Source of the DNA: JBCCRH01 sp039208045
GTDB taxonomy: Bacteria; Bacteroidota; Bacteroidia; Chitinophagales; Saprospiraceae
Length of the DNA stretch: 13,467 nucleotides
Assembly: GCA_039208045.1 (NCBI GenBank)
Contig: JBCCRH010000130.1
Location: forward strand, 1 to 13,467
Direction of reading: 5' to 3'
Below are positions 1 through 6,954 of this stretch, piece by piece; the first letter of the stretch is position 1, and each line of letters starts with the position of its first letter. The notes under the pieces are model-generated. The model was not told the DNA's origin, did no database searches, and saw only the letters and a list, made by a program, of their open reading frames with translations. The translations under genes were made by a program, and so were the position numbers.

Positions 1-149
1 AAATCATTCTTCTTTTGAGTGCTTAGCAAGAGTAAAAAACCTCAATATCTATTGACTTTCAATACAATATAGTACTAAATTGGAAGGCATGATAGATTTA
101 GGCCACTATTCAGACTATTTTAAAAAAATATTTTTGTTGAAGCCCTTAA

Positions 150-797
150 TTAAAAAAGTTCGCCACTTGGTAACTGGCGCATCTGCCGATATTCTAACTT
201 TCCAGTATCTGTAAAAAACGGAATTAAAAAAGCCCATAAAGCTTCACTGAATGCTCTGTCACTAATGGCCTCATTTCCCCTTATTTGCTGCAAGGCACGA
301 TAGCTGTCGCTAAATTCGCGAAAACGCGCGGCAACACTGCCATACAAGCCAGGCCAGGGTTCTGGCTCAAAAGCCCCCCTAGCTACATTGAAATCAAGCA
401 TCCCTTTTATCATGCCCTCTTGCCACGCTATATGCCGCCGATGTGCAGCAGCTACATCAGGAAAAGCTCTCAACAACTCTAGGGTATCTTGGTAAAAAAA
501 AAGATAGCTTTCTTGGAGTTGGTACGTTTGTATGATCAGCCGGTCTATATAGTCAAATAAAGGTACTACTTTAAACTCCGCAAGGAGGGCGCGTTGTTTG
601 GAGGTTAGGGTGTCGTAGATTGCTTCAAATATAGCGGCTTTATTGGGAAAGTGATAGGCTAGGTTTCCCACACTGACGAAAGCTTCATCAGCAATATGCT
701 GTAGGCGAACATTCACAAAACCATCCCGATTGAATAGCAGCAGTGCCGCTTTCAAAATCAATTGTTTGGTCGGCTTATGTTTAGTTCGCTTTGGCAT
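150..797 (-). CDS. TetR/AcrR-family transcriptional regulator
   Basis: This is a 215-residue protein of normal length for a one-component TetR repressor. The N-terminal DNA-binding domain spans about residues 10-57. It has the family pattern of a first helix (LILKAALLLFNRDGF), then the helix-turn-helix RLQHIADEAFVSVGNLAYHF, closing with PNKAAIFEAIYD. The remaining 150 residues are helical and aromatic-rich and should form the ligand-binding and dimerisation domain; no ligand can be inferred. The ATG at 797 gives a short basic leader (PKRTKHKP) before the HTH, usual for the family. The gene diverges from the methyltransferase gene 75 bp away, so it may regulate that gene and itself from the shared gap; this is inferred from arrangement only. 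The 149 bases downstream of its stop are AT-rich and hold no gene that I can see. Confidence 0.93.
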   Translation of the reverse strand: MPKRTKHKPTKQLILKAALLLFNRDGFVNVRLQHIADEAFVSVGNLAYHFPNKAAIFEAIYDTLTSKQRALLAEFKVVPLFDYIDRLIIQTYQLQESYLFFYQDTLELLRAFPDVAAAHRRHIAWQEGMIKGMLDFNVARGAFEPEPWPGLYGSVAARFREFSDSYRALQQIRGNEAISDRAFSEALWAFLIPFFTDTGKLEYRQMRQLPSGELF

Positions 798-872
798 AGT
801 TTCTATATCACAACGTATCTCAACAAAAGTACAATAGTTTTCGTTTTTAGCGCTAGAACATCTCTATATCGT
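798..872. promoter_or_regulatory. Divergent promoter region between TetR gene and methyltransferase gene
   Basis: The 75-bp gap must carry both start sites. On the minus strand, 831-824 reads TACTTTTG, an exact match to the Bacteroidota -7 box TAnnTTTG, about 27 nt before the TetR start codon. I see no good -33 box at the usual distance. An 8-bp perfect palindrome TAGCGCTA lies at 848-855. The word TCTATATC occurs at 802-809 and 863-870, next to each start codon. Either could be part of an operator, but both are short enough to arise by chance in AT-rich DNA. Confidence 0.4.
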
Positions 873-1463
873 ATGAACACTACTGAAGCTTACTGGACGA
901 ACCGCTATGTCAATCAGCAAACAGGCTGGGACATGGGCCACGTTTCGCCTCCTATAAAGGAGTATTTCGATCAAGTCAAAGATAAGGACTTGCGCATCCT
1001 CATCCCAGGTGCTGGCAACAGCTATGAGGCAGAGTACTTGTTTCAAAAGGGCTTCCACAATACCCATATCATCGATATTGCGCAACCCCCACTCGCTAAT
1101 TTCCAAGCCCGCGTTCCAAATTTTCCAAAGGAGCAGATCATACACGACGATTTCTTCCAGCACCGAGGCACTTACGACATCCTTGTTGAACAAACCTTCT
1201 TTTGCGCTATCGACTACGATCCTACTACTAGGCAGGCTTATGCTAGTCAGGTAGCAGCCCTTCTAAAGCCAGGAGGAAAACTGGTAGGCCTCTGGTTTAA
1301 GCATCCCCTTACGGAAAATGCTAGCCGTCCCTTTGGTGGTTCTAAGGCAGAATATTTGGGTTATTTCCAAGAGCAGTTTGAAATGCGCTACTTTGAGGAC
1401 TGCCACAACTCGATTAAGCCACGCTTGGGTAACGAATATTTTGGGTTGTTTCTTCGCAAGTAG
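873..1463 (+). CDS. Thiopurine S-methyltransferase-like SAM-dependent methyltransferase
   Basis: The 196-residue protein has a class I Rossmann methyltransferase fold of the TPMT type. Visible marks are the N-terminal GWDMGHVSPPI (about 18-28), glycine-rich SAM motif ILIPGAGNSYEAEYL (42-56), the acidic end of strand 2 IDIA (D68), HDDFF (91-95), and the diagnostic YDILVEQTFFCAI (101-113), followed by LLKPGGKLVGLWF. Relatives methylate thiols, halides or chalcogen compounds, often for detoxification; the actual substrate is unknown here. I chose the ATG at 873 because the frame upstream to 762 encodes a non-conserved stretch that overlaps the TetR gene, while MNTTEAYW leads straight into the family's first conserved tryptophans. 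It diverges from the TetR gene and lies 38 bp before the FkbM gene, with which it may be cotranscribed. Confidence 0.88.
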   Translation: MNTTEAYWTNRYVNQQTGWDMGHVSPPIKEYFDQVKDKDLRILIPGAGNSYEAEYLFQKGFHNTHIIDIAQPPLANFQARVPNFPKEQIIHDDFFQHRGTYDILVEQTFFCAIDYDPTTRQAYASQVAALLKPGGKLVGLWFKHPLTENASRPFGGSKAEYLGYFQEQFEMRYFEDCHNSIKPRLGNEYFGLFLRK

Positions 1464-1501
1464 ATTTATAAGGTATATTTGCTGCCGCATTGTAACAATG
1501 A

Positions 1502-2425
1502 ATGATGGCAATAAAGCAACAGCTCGATATTCGGCTCAACCGTGTCCAAAAATTGGCCACTACCAGCGTCCTAGGTAGATTGATGGCTAATCCTATAAAG
1601 TACATTTCTGCCCTAGCGTTTAAAAAGCTAATCTACCCTTTAAATAAAGAAAGTAAACCAGTAACTGTCCCTACCTTTTTTGGTGAACAAATGAACGTGC
1701 TGCTTCCTGCAAGCACTGACATTTACCTAACAGGTGGCAAGAGTCACGATAGTGAAATAAGGCTGGCGCGCTATTTAATCCACACCCTCCAAAGTGGAGA
1801 TCTCTTTTTTGATATTGGTGCGCATTATGGCTATTTTTCTATGCTAGCAGCCCACTTGGTAGGCCCAAATGGAAAGATCGTAGCTCTAGAAGCTGCTCCT
1901 AGAACATATAAAGTGCTTGCGCAAAATGCCAGAGCTAAGTCCAACATTTTCCCGCATCATTCGGCTGTAGCCGAAAAAGAGCAGACCATAGCTTTCTATG
2001 AGTTTGAGAATATGTATTCGGAGTATAACACGTTTGATATTCAGCAATTTGAAGGGCAGGCATGGCTGCAACAGGAACCGTACCAAAAACTAATGGTGCC
2101 ATGCCTTACGGTTGATCAGCTAGCGGATCGTTACCAACAAGTCCCCAAACTTATCAAGATCGATGTAGAAGGGGCAGAGTATCAAGTACTTTTAGGCGCC
2201 AAGCAACTGCTAGCTACTAGAAGGGCTACCATTGTCATGGAATACCTCCCACCTAAGCGCGGTAACCAAGTACACCAACAGGCAGCACAACTATTGCAGG
2301 AATTTGGCTATCAGCCCTTTACCATTGATCAGCACGGAAAAGCGCTACCCTGCCCACATATCGAACAGTATTTTGAGCACCAGTCATCAGAATCTGATAA
2401 TATTGTATTTCAGAAACATTCCTAA
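1502..2425 (+). CDS. FkbM-family methyltransferase
   Basis: The 307-residue protein contains an FkbM-type SAM-binding domain over about residues 95-250. Motif I is FFDIGAHYGYFS (102-113), the acidic ribose-binding residue is in VALEAAP (E130), and the late family signature LIKIDVEGAEYQVLLGA (217-233) is intact. Family members O-methylate sugars or other hydroxyls and are frequent in polysaccharide loci. Because a flippase gene starts 32 bp downstream, methylation of a surface glycan or its terminal sugar is the likely role; this is inferred from context. ATG codons at 1502 and 1505 are adjacent and give nearly identical products. The first 80 residues are less conserved in kind, basic and possibly membrane-associated. 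There is no clear ribosome-binding site, as is usual in this phylum. Confidence 0.92.
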   Translation: MMAIKQQLDIRLNRVQKLATTSVLGRLMANPIKYISALAFKKLIYPLNKESKPVTVPTFFGEQMNVLLPASTDIYLTGGKSHDSEIRLARYLIHTLQSGDLFFDIGAHYGYFSMLAAHLVGPNGKIVALEAAPRTYKVLAQNARAKSNIFPHHSAVAEKEQTIAFYEFENMYSEYNTFDIQQFEGQAWLQQEPYQKLMVPCLTVDQLADRYQQVPKLIKIDVEGAEYQVLLGAKQLLATRRATIVMEYLPPKRGNQVHQQAAQLLQEFGYQPFTIDQHGKALPCPHIEQYFEHQSSESDNIVFQKHS

Positions 2426-2457
2426 TCGGTGTATCTTACCCTATCTGAAGCTACTCC

Positions 2458-3903
2458 ATGAGAAAGGAATTTTTCATCAATATCATCTTCCTGATCGTTA
2501 TCAATTTATTGATCAAACCATTTTATTTATTTGGTATTGATCTCCAGGTTCAGAATACCGTAGCGGAGGGCACCTATGGGCTATACTTTGCTTTATTTAA
2601 TTTCACCTTCCTCTTCCAGATCATCAATGATTTTGGTATCCAGAATTATAATAATCGTAATATTTCCCAACACAACCACCTTTTAGATAAGTACTTTCCT
2701 AATATTTTGATTCTGAAGTTATTGTTAGCTGCTGTTTACCTACTGCTCGTTTTTCTTACCGCTATCCTTGCTGGCTATTCATTTGTGTATTTCGAGTTAT
2801 TGTTGTTTATCGGAATTAACCATATTCTCCTCTCCCTTATCCTATTCCTTCGATCTAACATATCTGGCCTTGCGCTCTACCGAACGGATAGCCTAATTTC
2901 TGTGCTAGATCGCTTACTGCTAATCATTATCTGTGGGGTACTGCTCTCAGTAGAGCCTTACCGTTCCAACTTTCGGATAGAGTGGTTTGTTTATGCGCAG
3001 ACTACTACCCTATTGCTGACTGCTACGGCGGCGTTCTTAATTGTGTATAAACGCCTAAAGCGGTTTAAGCTCCGATTTGATCTTGCCTTTTTGCTGGTTA
3101 TTCTAAGAAGAAGTTATCCTTATGCCCTCGCCGTTTTTCTGATGACTATCTATACGCGCATTGATGGAGTAATGATTGAACGGATGCTAGTGAATGGAAA
3201 GCTAGAAGCAGATTACTATGCCTCTGCCTATCGCCTTTTAGATGCTTGTAATATGATCGGTTTCTTATTTGCAGGCCTGCTCTTACCTATGTTTTCCCGA
3301 ATGATAAAAGAACGGGAATCGGTTGCTGATTTGGTTCGGTTTAGCTTTCAATTTATCTGGGCTGGAGCCATCCCGCTAACGATAGCTACTTTTTTCTTTC
3401 AAGAAGAAATAATGACCCTGCTCTATAAGAATGGTGGAGCATACTCTGGTGCTATTCTTGGCTTTTTGATTACTAGTTTTTTAGCGGTAAGTGGTTCCTA
3501 CATCTACGGCACCTTGCTAGCAGCTAATGATAGTCTGAAGCAGATGAATATCATTTACATTATCAGTGTTTTCCTCAATGTGAGCCTCAACCTCTGGTTG
3601 ATCTCTACTCATAAGGCTCTTGGTGCGGCTATGGCGACTTGCTTGACGCAATTCTTAGTTTTTTTCGCTCAAATACTCTTGGCGAAAAAAGAACTAAAGC
3701 TGGGTGTACGAATTGATATGATCCTACGGATGCTCTTTTTCTTCGCTTTACAGCTAATGCTTACCTACGCTATGATGAGCTTCCTGGCTGCTCCCTGGCT
3801 CGTTAAATTTTTAGCCAGCATATCCTGTGGATTGCTCTTTTCGTTTATATTCCGATTGATTGATTTAAGGCAATTGCAGCTACTTTTTTCCAAAACGAAA
3901 TAA
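2458..3903 (+). CDS. Wzx-like polysaccharide/O-antigen flippase (MOP superfamily)
   Basis: The 481-residue protein is almost wholly hydrophobic, with about 12-14 predicted membrane spans separated by short basic loops. This is the size and profile of Wzx/RfbX-type lipid-linked oligosaccharide flippases. Features typical of the family are the N-terminal amphipathic start RKEFFINIIFLIVINLLIK, the conserved early loop with NDFGIQNYNNRNISQ, and the second-half segment with RIDGVMIERML followed by DYYASAYRLLDA. The protein would move undecaprenyl-linked sugar units across the inner membrane. It follows the FkbM gene by 32 bp and precedes Wzz-like and Wzy/WaaL-like genes on the same strand, which supports the call. 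A teichuronic-acid or other glycan exporter of the same superfamily is the main alternative. Confidence 0.9.
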   Translation: MRKEFFINIIFLIVINLLIKPFYLFGIDLQVQNTVAEGTYGLYFALFNFTFLFQIINDFGIQNYNNRNISQHNHLLDKYFPNILILKLLLAAVYLLLVFLTAILAGYSFVYFELLLFIGINHILLSLILFLRSNISGLALYRTDSLISVLDRLLLIIICGVLLSVEPYRSNFRIEWFVYAQTTTLLLTATAAFLIVYKRLKRFKLRFDLAFLLVILRRSYPYALAVFLMTIYTRIDGVMIERMLVNGKLEADYYASAYRLLDACNMIGFLFAGLLLPMFSRMIKERESVADLVRFSFQFIWAGAIPLTIATFFFQEEIMTLLYKNGGAYSGAILGFLITSFLAVSGSYIYGTLLAANDSLKQMNIIYIISVFLNVSLNLWLISTHKALGAAMATCLTQFLVFFAQILLAKKELKLGVRIDMILRMLFFFALQLMLTYAMMSFLAAPWLVKFLASISCGLLFSFIFRLIDLRQLQLLFSKTK

Positions 3904-3912
3904 GTGCAAAAG

Positions 3913-3941
3913 AAAGCTAAGCTTTGCCAATGATTTTTCTA
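3913..3941 (+). terminator. Possible weak terminator after flippase gene
   Basis: Nine bases after the flippase stop, AAAGC TAA GCTTT (3913-3925) can form a 5-bp hairpin. It is followed within about 10 nt by a run of five Ts (in TGATTTTTCTAG). The stem is short and AU-rich and the T-run is not adjacent, so termination here would be inefficient at best. Confidence 0.2.
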
Positions 3942-3955
3942 GTTTTGCAACCAGT

Positions 3956-4116
3956 AGACTTATTTCGCCAGCCATTAAATGGCTGCAAGTGGCAAAATTT
4001 TGTTCTGCACTGCGTTGAAAAGCCTCGCCAATGCTAAGGCATTGTCTGCATTTTTCGCCTTGTTCAAAACAAAATTTGCTGCACTTTCGCTCATTCATGA
4101 CTGGCGGAATAAGTCT
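3956..4116. repeat. Imperfect 161-bp palindromic element, possible MITE or remnant
   Basis: The ends are near-perfect inverted repeats. AGACTTATTTCGCCAG (3956-3971) pairs with CTGGCGGAATAAGTCT (4101-4116), 15 of 16 positions matching. The relation continues inward: AAATTTTGTTCTGCAC on the left matches AAATTTTGTTTTGAAC read from the right arm (14 of 16). It closes at the centre with CAATGC TAAG GCATTG (4029-4044). The left arm also carries its own perfect hairpin AGCCATT A AATGGCT (3970-3984). Overall arm identity is moderate, with one or two indels, so the palindrome is decayed. No reading frame inside looks like a gene. The element fills most of the 239-bp gap between the flippase and Wzz-like genes. 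It could be a miniature inverted-repeat transposable element; no clean flanking target duplication is visible, although AACCAG occurs near both ends. Confidence 0.7.
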
Positions 4117-4142
4117 AATTCGAAAACCAGCGCAAACCTTGC

Positions 4143-5246
4143 ATGGAGCATCAAGACAATTTGATTGGAGTGTTGAAAACACTCTACAAATGGCGTAAGC
4201 AACTTATCTACCTCGTTCTAGCAGCAGGCATAGGCACAGCCATCATCTCACTCTTCTTACCAAACTACTATAAGTCTACGGGAACCTTTTTGGCGGCCAG
4301 TCCAGATCGAATCAGCTCTGAAGCTTATTTTCCAAGAGGGGCTATCCGTACCTATTATTATGGTAATGATGATGATATCGACCGCATTATGACCGTTGCT
4401 GAATCTTCCGAGTTAATCAATTTCTTAGTGGATTCCTTCAACCTATACGAACACTATAGTATCAACCCTGACTTACCTAAGTCTCCAGATCGAGTACAAA
4501 AACGCTTTCGCAAACTCTATGAGTTAAAGAAGACAAAGCGCGACGCCATAGAGCTTTCTGTGGAAGACAAAGACCCTGAGTTTGCGGCAAAAGTAGCGCG
4601 TGCTGCGCTAAACAAAGTAGATGAAACCACCCTCGAACTAGTCCGGCAAAGCCAGCGGCAGGAATTAGAGACCCTGGAGGATAATATAGCTACCAAGAGT
4701 TCTGAATTAATTTACCTAAGTGATACTTTGGAAGCTCTTCGAAAGATTTATGGCATCTATAATATCATGGCGCAAACGGAACTGCTACCCGCTCAACTTG
4801 CGGGCACAGAGTCTAAATATATCCGAGAAAATGCACGGCTAACCGCCCTGAAAGAGACCCCTGGTATTCCAAAAGATACCATAAAGATGATCCAGGCAAA
4901 GGTGCGGGGTATAGAGGAAGAGCTAAAAGCTATACAACTAGAGATGGATACCTTTAATAGGGGGCTTCCTATTATTGGCGTACACGAGAAAATGTATCTA
5001 GAAGCTAATCAAAAACTAACAGAGGATAGAGAACATCTAAAGCGAGTGCGTGCTACGTATAAAGCTAAAGCTTCCGCTGTGATTCGTATCGAAGACCCTC
5101 AGGTTCCGATCGTCAAGTCTAGGCCCCGAAGAAGCATCATTGTAATTACTGCTTTTGCAATTGCTCTTATTTTCGGCGTGATTGGCATTTTCTTATTGGA
5201 GTTTTACCGCGATGTCAACTGGAAGGAAGTATTGGATGCGGAGTAA
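4143..5246 (+). CDS. Wzz/GumC-type chain-length determinant (polysaccharide copolymerase)
   Basis: The 367-residue protein has the two-transmembrane layout of polysaccharide copolymerases. A short cytoplasmic N-terminus (DNLIGVLKTLYKWRKQ) leads into membrane span 1 at about 21-39. A large periplasmic part of about 290 residues is coiled-coil-rich (about 165-290), and membrane span 2 lies at about 331-353, preceded by the proline-bearing DPQVPIVKSRPRR. This proline/arginine segment before the last span is characteristic of Wzz-domain proteins. There is no C-terminal tyrosine-kinase domain, only a 12-residue tail. Such proteins set the length of polymer made by a Wzy polymerase, or shape an export channel. 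Its 3' end overlaps the next gene by 11 bp, which suggests translational coupling. The start follows the palindromic element by 26 bp, without a clear ribosome-binding site. Confidence 0.88.
   Translation: MEHQDNLIGVLKTLYKWRKQLIYLVLAAGIGTAIISLFLPNYYKSTGTFLAASPDRISSEAYFPRGAIRTYYYGNDDDIDRIMTVAESSELINFLVDSFNLYEHYSINPDLPKSPDRVQKRFRKLYELKKTKRDAIELSVEDKDPEFAAKVARAALNKVDETTLELVRQSQRQELETLEDNIATKSSELIYLSDTLEALRKIYGIYNIMAQTELLPAQLAGTESKYIRENARLTALKETPGIPKDTIKMIQAKVRGIEEELKAIQLEMDTFNRGLPIIGVHEKMYLEANQKLTEDREHLKRVRATYKAKASAVIRIEDPQVPIVKSRPRRSIIVITAFAIALIFGVIGIFLLEFYRDVNWKEVLDAE
5223..5229 (+). promoter_or_regulatory. Shine-Dalgarno-like site that decides the ligase/polymerase start
   Basis: The purine stretch AAGGAAG lies 6 nt before the ATG at 5236, inside the last codons of the Wzz-like gene. 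It supports 5236 over the upstream in-frame ATGs at 5182 and 5212, which would lengthen the overlap. Such strong sites are uncommon elsewhere in the window. Confidence 0.45.
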
Positions 5247-6714
5247 ACTTGCTGAAATATTACGAACAGCAGAGGCTACTCAGATTGCCTTTTATCTTTT
5301 TGGGGGGAGCATGCTCCTATCGATCTTTTTTGCAGTAGCACTCGACTTTTATTCACTAGCCCTGTTTCCTGCGTTTTTTTTATTGGTATTCGTCACTATC
5401 GTCGACTATAAAGCTGTTTTTTATCTCCTGCTATTCTGCATCCCTATTTCCACTGAAATTGTACTCCCCAATGGATTTGGCACTGATCTGCCCACAGAGC
5501 CGCTCATGATCGGCCTAACAGCAGTTTACTTGATTGCTGTATTACACAAAGGGACAAAACTAGATACTAGTATTCTAACGAATCCCATTACGCTCTTGCT
5601 CCTACTGCATATTGGTTGGACGCTCGTTAGTGCTATTACATCTGCTCAAGTGGTAGTTTCTATAAAGTTTTTGCTGGCCAAACTATGGTATACCATCACC
5701 TTTTATTTTCTCGCTGCGCAATTGCTTAGAGATAGGCAGGAAATTAGGCGGTTCTTCTGGCTAGTTTTCATTCCCCTCTTGGTCACCATCATCTCCGCCA
5801 TTGTGAGACATAAAAGCTATGACTTCTCTTTTGAATTTGTCCATAAAATCTTGCATCCATTTTATAGAAACCATGTGGCCTACGCTGCCATCATCGTTGT
5901 CTTTGCTCCATACTTATGGCTGATCTGGCGTTGGACGAAGCATCGCAGCCTGCTTTGGTGGGGCTTTATCGGCATTATGGCTTTATTTCTAGTGGCAATT
6001 CAACTTTCATATACGCGCGCAGCTTACGCGGGTGTAGTCGTAGCCATTGGAGCGTACTTTGTTATTCGCTGGCGTTTGACGAAAGTCGTATTAGCGCTCT
6101 CCATGGCTGGTGCTATCGCCTTAGTAGCTTATTTAACGACCAACAACAAGTACCTTGACTTCGCCCCCGACTATGAGCGAACGATCACCCATACCTCCTT
6201 CGATAATCTACTGGAAGCTACCTACCAAATGCAGGATATTTCTACCATGGAACGCGTATACCGCTGGGTTGCTGCCGGATTTATGATTGGAGAACGCCCA
6301 ATATTCGGGTTCGGGCCAGGTAATTTCTTTTTCTTCTACAAATCCTATACCGTCACCAGCTTTAAAACCTATGTAAGTGATAATCCTGAAGGCTCCGGTA
6401 TCCATAGCTATTATATCATGCTGATGGTGGAGCAAGGAATTCCAGGTTTATTATTCTTTCTACTCTTGGTATTCTATACCCTAATCAGAGGAGAATATAT
6501 CTATCACCAGCTCTCCCATCCCAGAGACCGCCAGCTCCTCATGGCAGCACTCCTCTCGCTAATCGTCCTCATGACCTTACAGCTGATTAACGATTTAGTC
6601 GAGACCGATAAAATTGGGCCGTTCTTTTTTATTGCACTGGCGATTATTGTGAATCTGGATCTGAGGAGGGGGATAGGGTTGAGGGAGGGAGGAGGACGGG
6701 GGACGGAGGGGTGA
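5236..6714 (+). CDS. O-antigen ligase / Wzy-type polymerase family membrane protein
   Basis: From the ATG at 5236 this is a 492-residue protein with about 10-12 membrane spans and one large periplasmic loop (about residues 300-395), the layout of the WaaL/Wzy_C family. Family marks are YTRAAYAG (about 259-266, with R261), the loop motif FGFGPGNFFFF (357-367), and HSYYIMLMVEQGIPGL (390-405, with candidate H390). The enzyme would either polymerise lipid-linked repeat units (Wzy) or transfer finished polymer to its acceptor (WaaL); sequence alone does not separate the two. The Wzx-Wzz neighbours fit a Wzy-dependent pathway. The last 16 or so residues (RRGIGLREGGGRGTEG) come from a G-rich tract that runs into the repeat patch downstream, so the native C-terminus may have been extended by repeat sequence. 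Confidence 0.88.
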   Translation: MRSKLAEILRTAEATQIAFYLFGGSMLLSIFFAVALDFYSLALFPAFFLLVFVTIVDYKAVFYLLLFCIPISTEIVLPNGFGTDLPTEPLMIGLTAVYLIAVLHKGTKLDTSILTNPITLLLLLHIGWTLVSAITSAQVVVSIKFLLAKLWYTITFYFLAAQLLRDRQEIRRFFWLVFIPLLVTIISAIVRHKSYDFSFEFVHKILHPFYRNHVAYAAIIVVFAPYLWLIWRWTKHRSLLWWGFIGIMALFLVAIQLSYTRAAYAGVVVAIGAYFVIRWRLTKVVLALSMAGAIALVAYLTTNNKYLDFAPDYERTITHTSFDNLLEATYQMQDISTMERVYRWVAAGFMIGERPIFGFGPGNFFFFYKSYTVTSFKTYVSDNPEGSGIHSYYIMLMVEQGIPGLLFFLLLVFYTLIRGEYIYHQLSHPRDRQLLMAALLSLIVLMTLQLINDLVETDKIGPFFFIALAIIVNLDLRRGIGLREGGGRGTEG

Positions 6715-6954
6715 TGGGTTTTGGATTACGAGTGCCGAGTCTTGGGTTTTGGATTACGGGTTTTGGGTGCCGAGTGGTGGATTGCGGGTGCGGAATTTTG
6801 GATTTTGAGTTCTGGATTACGAGTTGTCAGTGCCTAAAGTAGGTTGACTAAAACTTGCAATACATACTGTTTGTAATCCGTCATCCATCATCCAAAACCC
6901 GGCATCCAGCATTCGTAATCCAAAACTCGGCATCCGTCATCCAAAACCCCAAAA
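6715..6954. repeat. Degenerate interspersed repeat patch between convergent genes
   Basis: The gap is built from variants of a few short words. On the plus strand, GGATTACG occurs at 6723, 6751 and 6814, with GGATTGCG at 6779 and GGATTTTG at 6800, mixed with TGCCGAG and GGGTTTTGG. From about 6870 the same words appear reverse-complemented: GTAATCC (6873), CGTAATCC (6914), GGCATCC, CCAAAACCC and GTCATCC. About 6822-6870 separates the halves and has few of these words. The whole patch is therefore a loose inverted repeat, able to fold as a long imperfect hairpin in RNA from either strand. It sits exactly between the ends of two convergent genes, so a bidirectional terminator role is plausible. 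No gene is seen in it. Confidence 0.75.

Noticed and set aside
129..136. TATTTTTG, an exact TAnnTTTG match on the plus strand
   Set aside because: It points into the 3' end of the TetR gene, has no -33 partner, and sits in a poly-A/T tract where such matches are expected by chance.
762..872. N-terminal extension of the TPMT-like methyltransferase back to the ATG at 762
   Set aside because: It would overlap the TetR gene and consume the whole divergent promoter gap, and the extra residues do not resemble the family.
3979..4182. Short open frames on both strands across the gap before the Wzz-like gene
   Set aside because: They arise from the palindromic element, mirror each other on the two strands, and show no protein family features.
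5182..5235. Earlier starts (5182, 5212) for the ligase/polymerase
   Set aside because: They lengthen the overlap with the Wzz-like gene, whereas the ATG at 5236 has a well-spaced AAGGAAG site.
6715..6954. CRISPR array
   Set aside because: The words are short, degenerate and irregularly spaced, switch strand halfway, and have no unique spacers of constant length or nearby cas genes.
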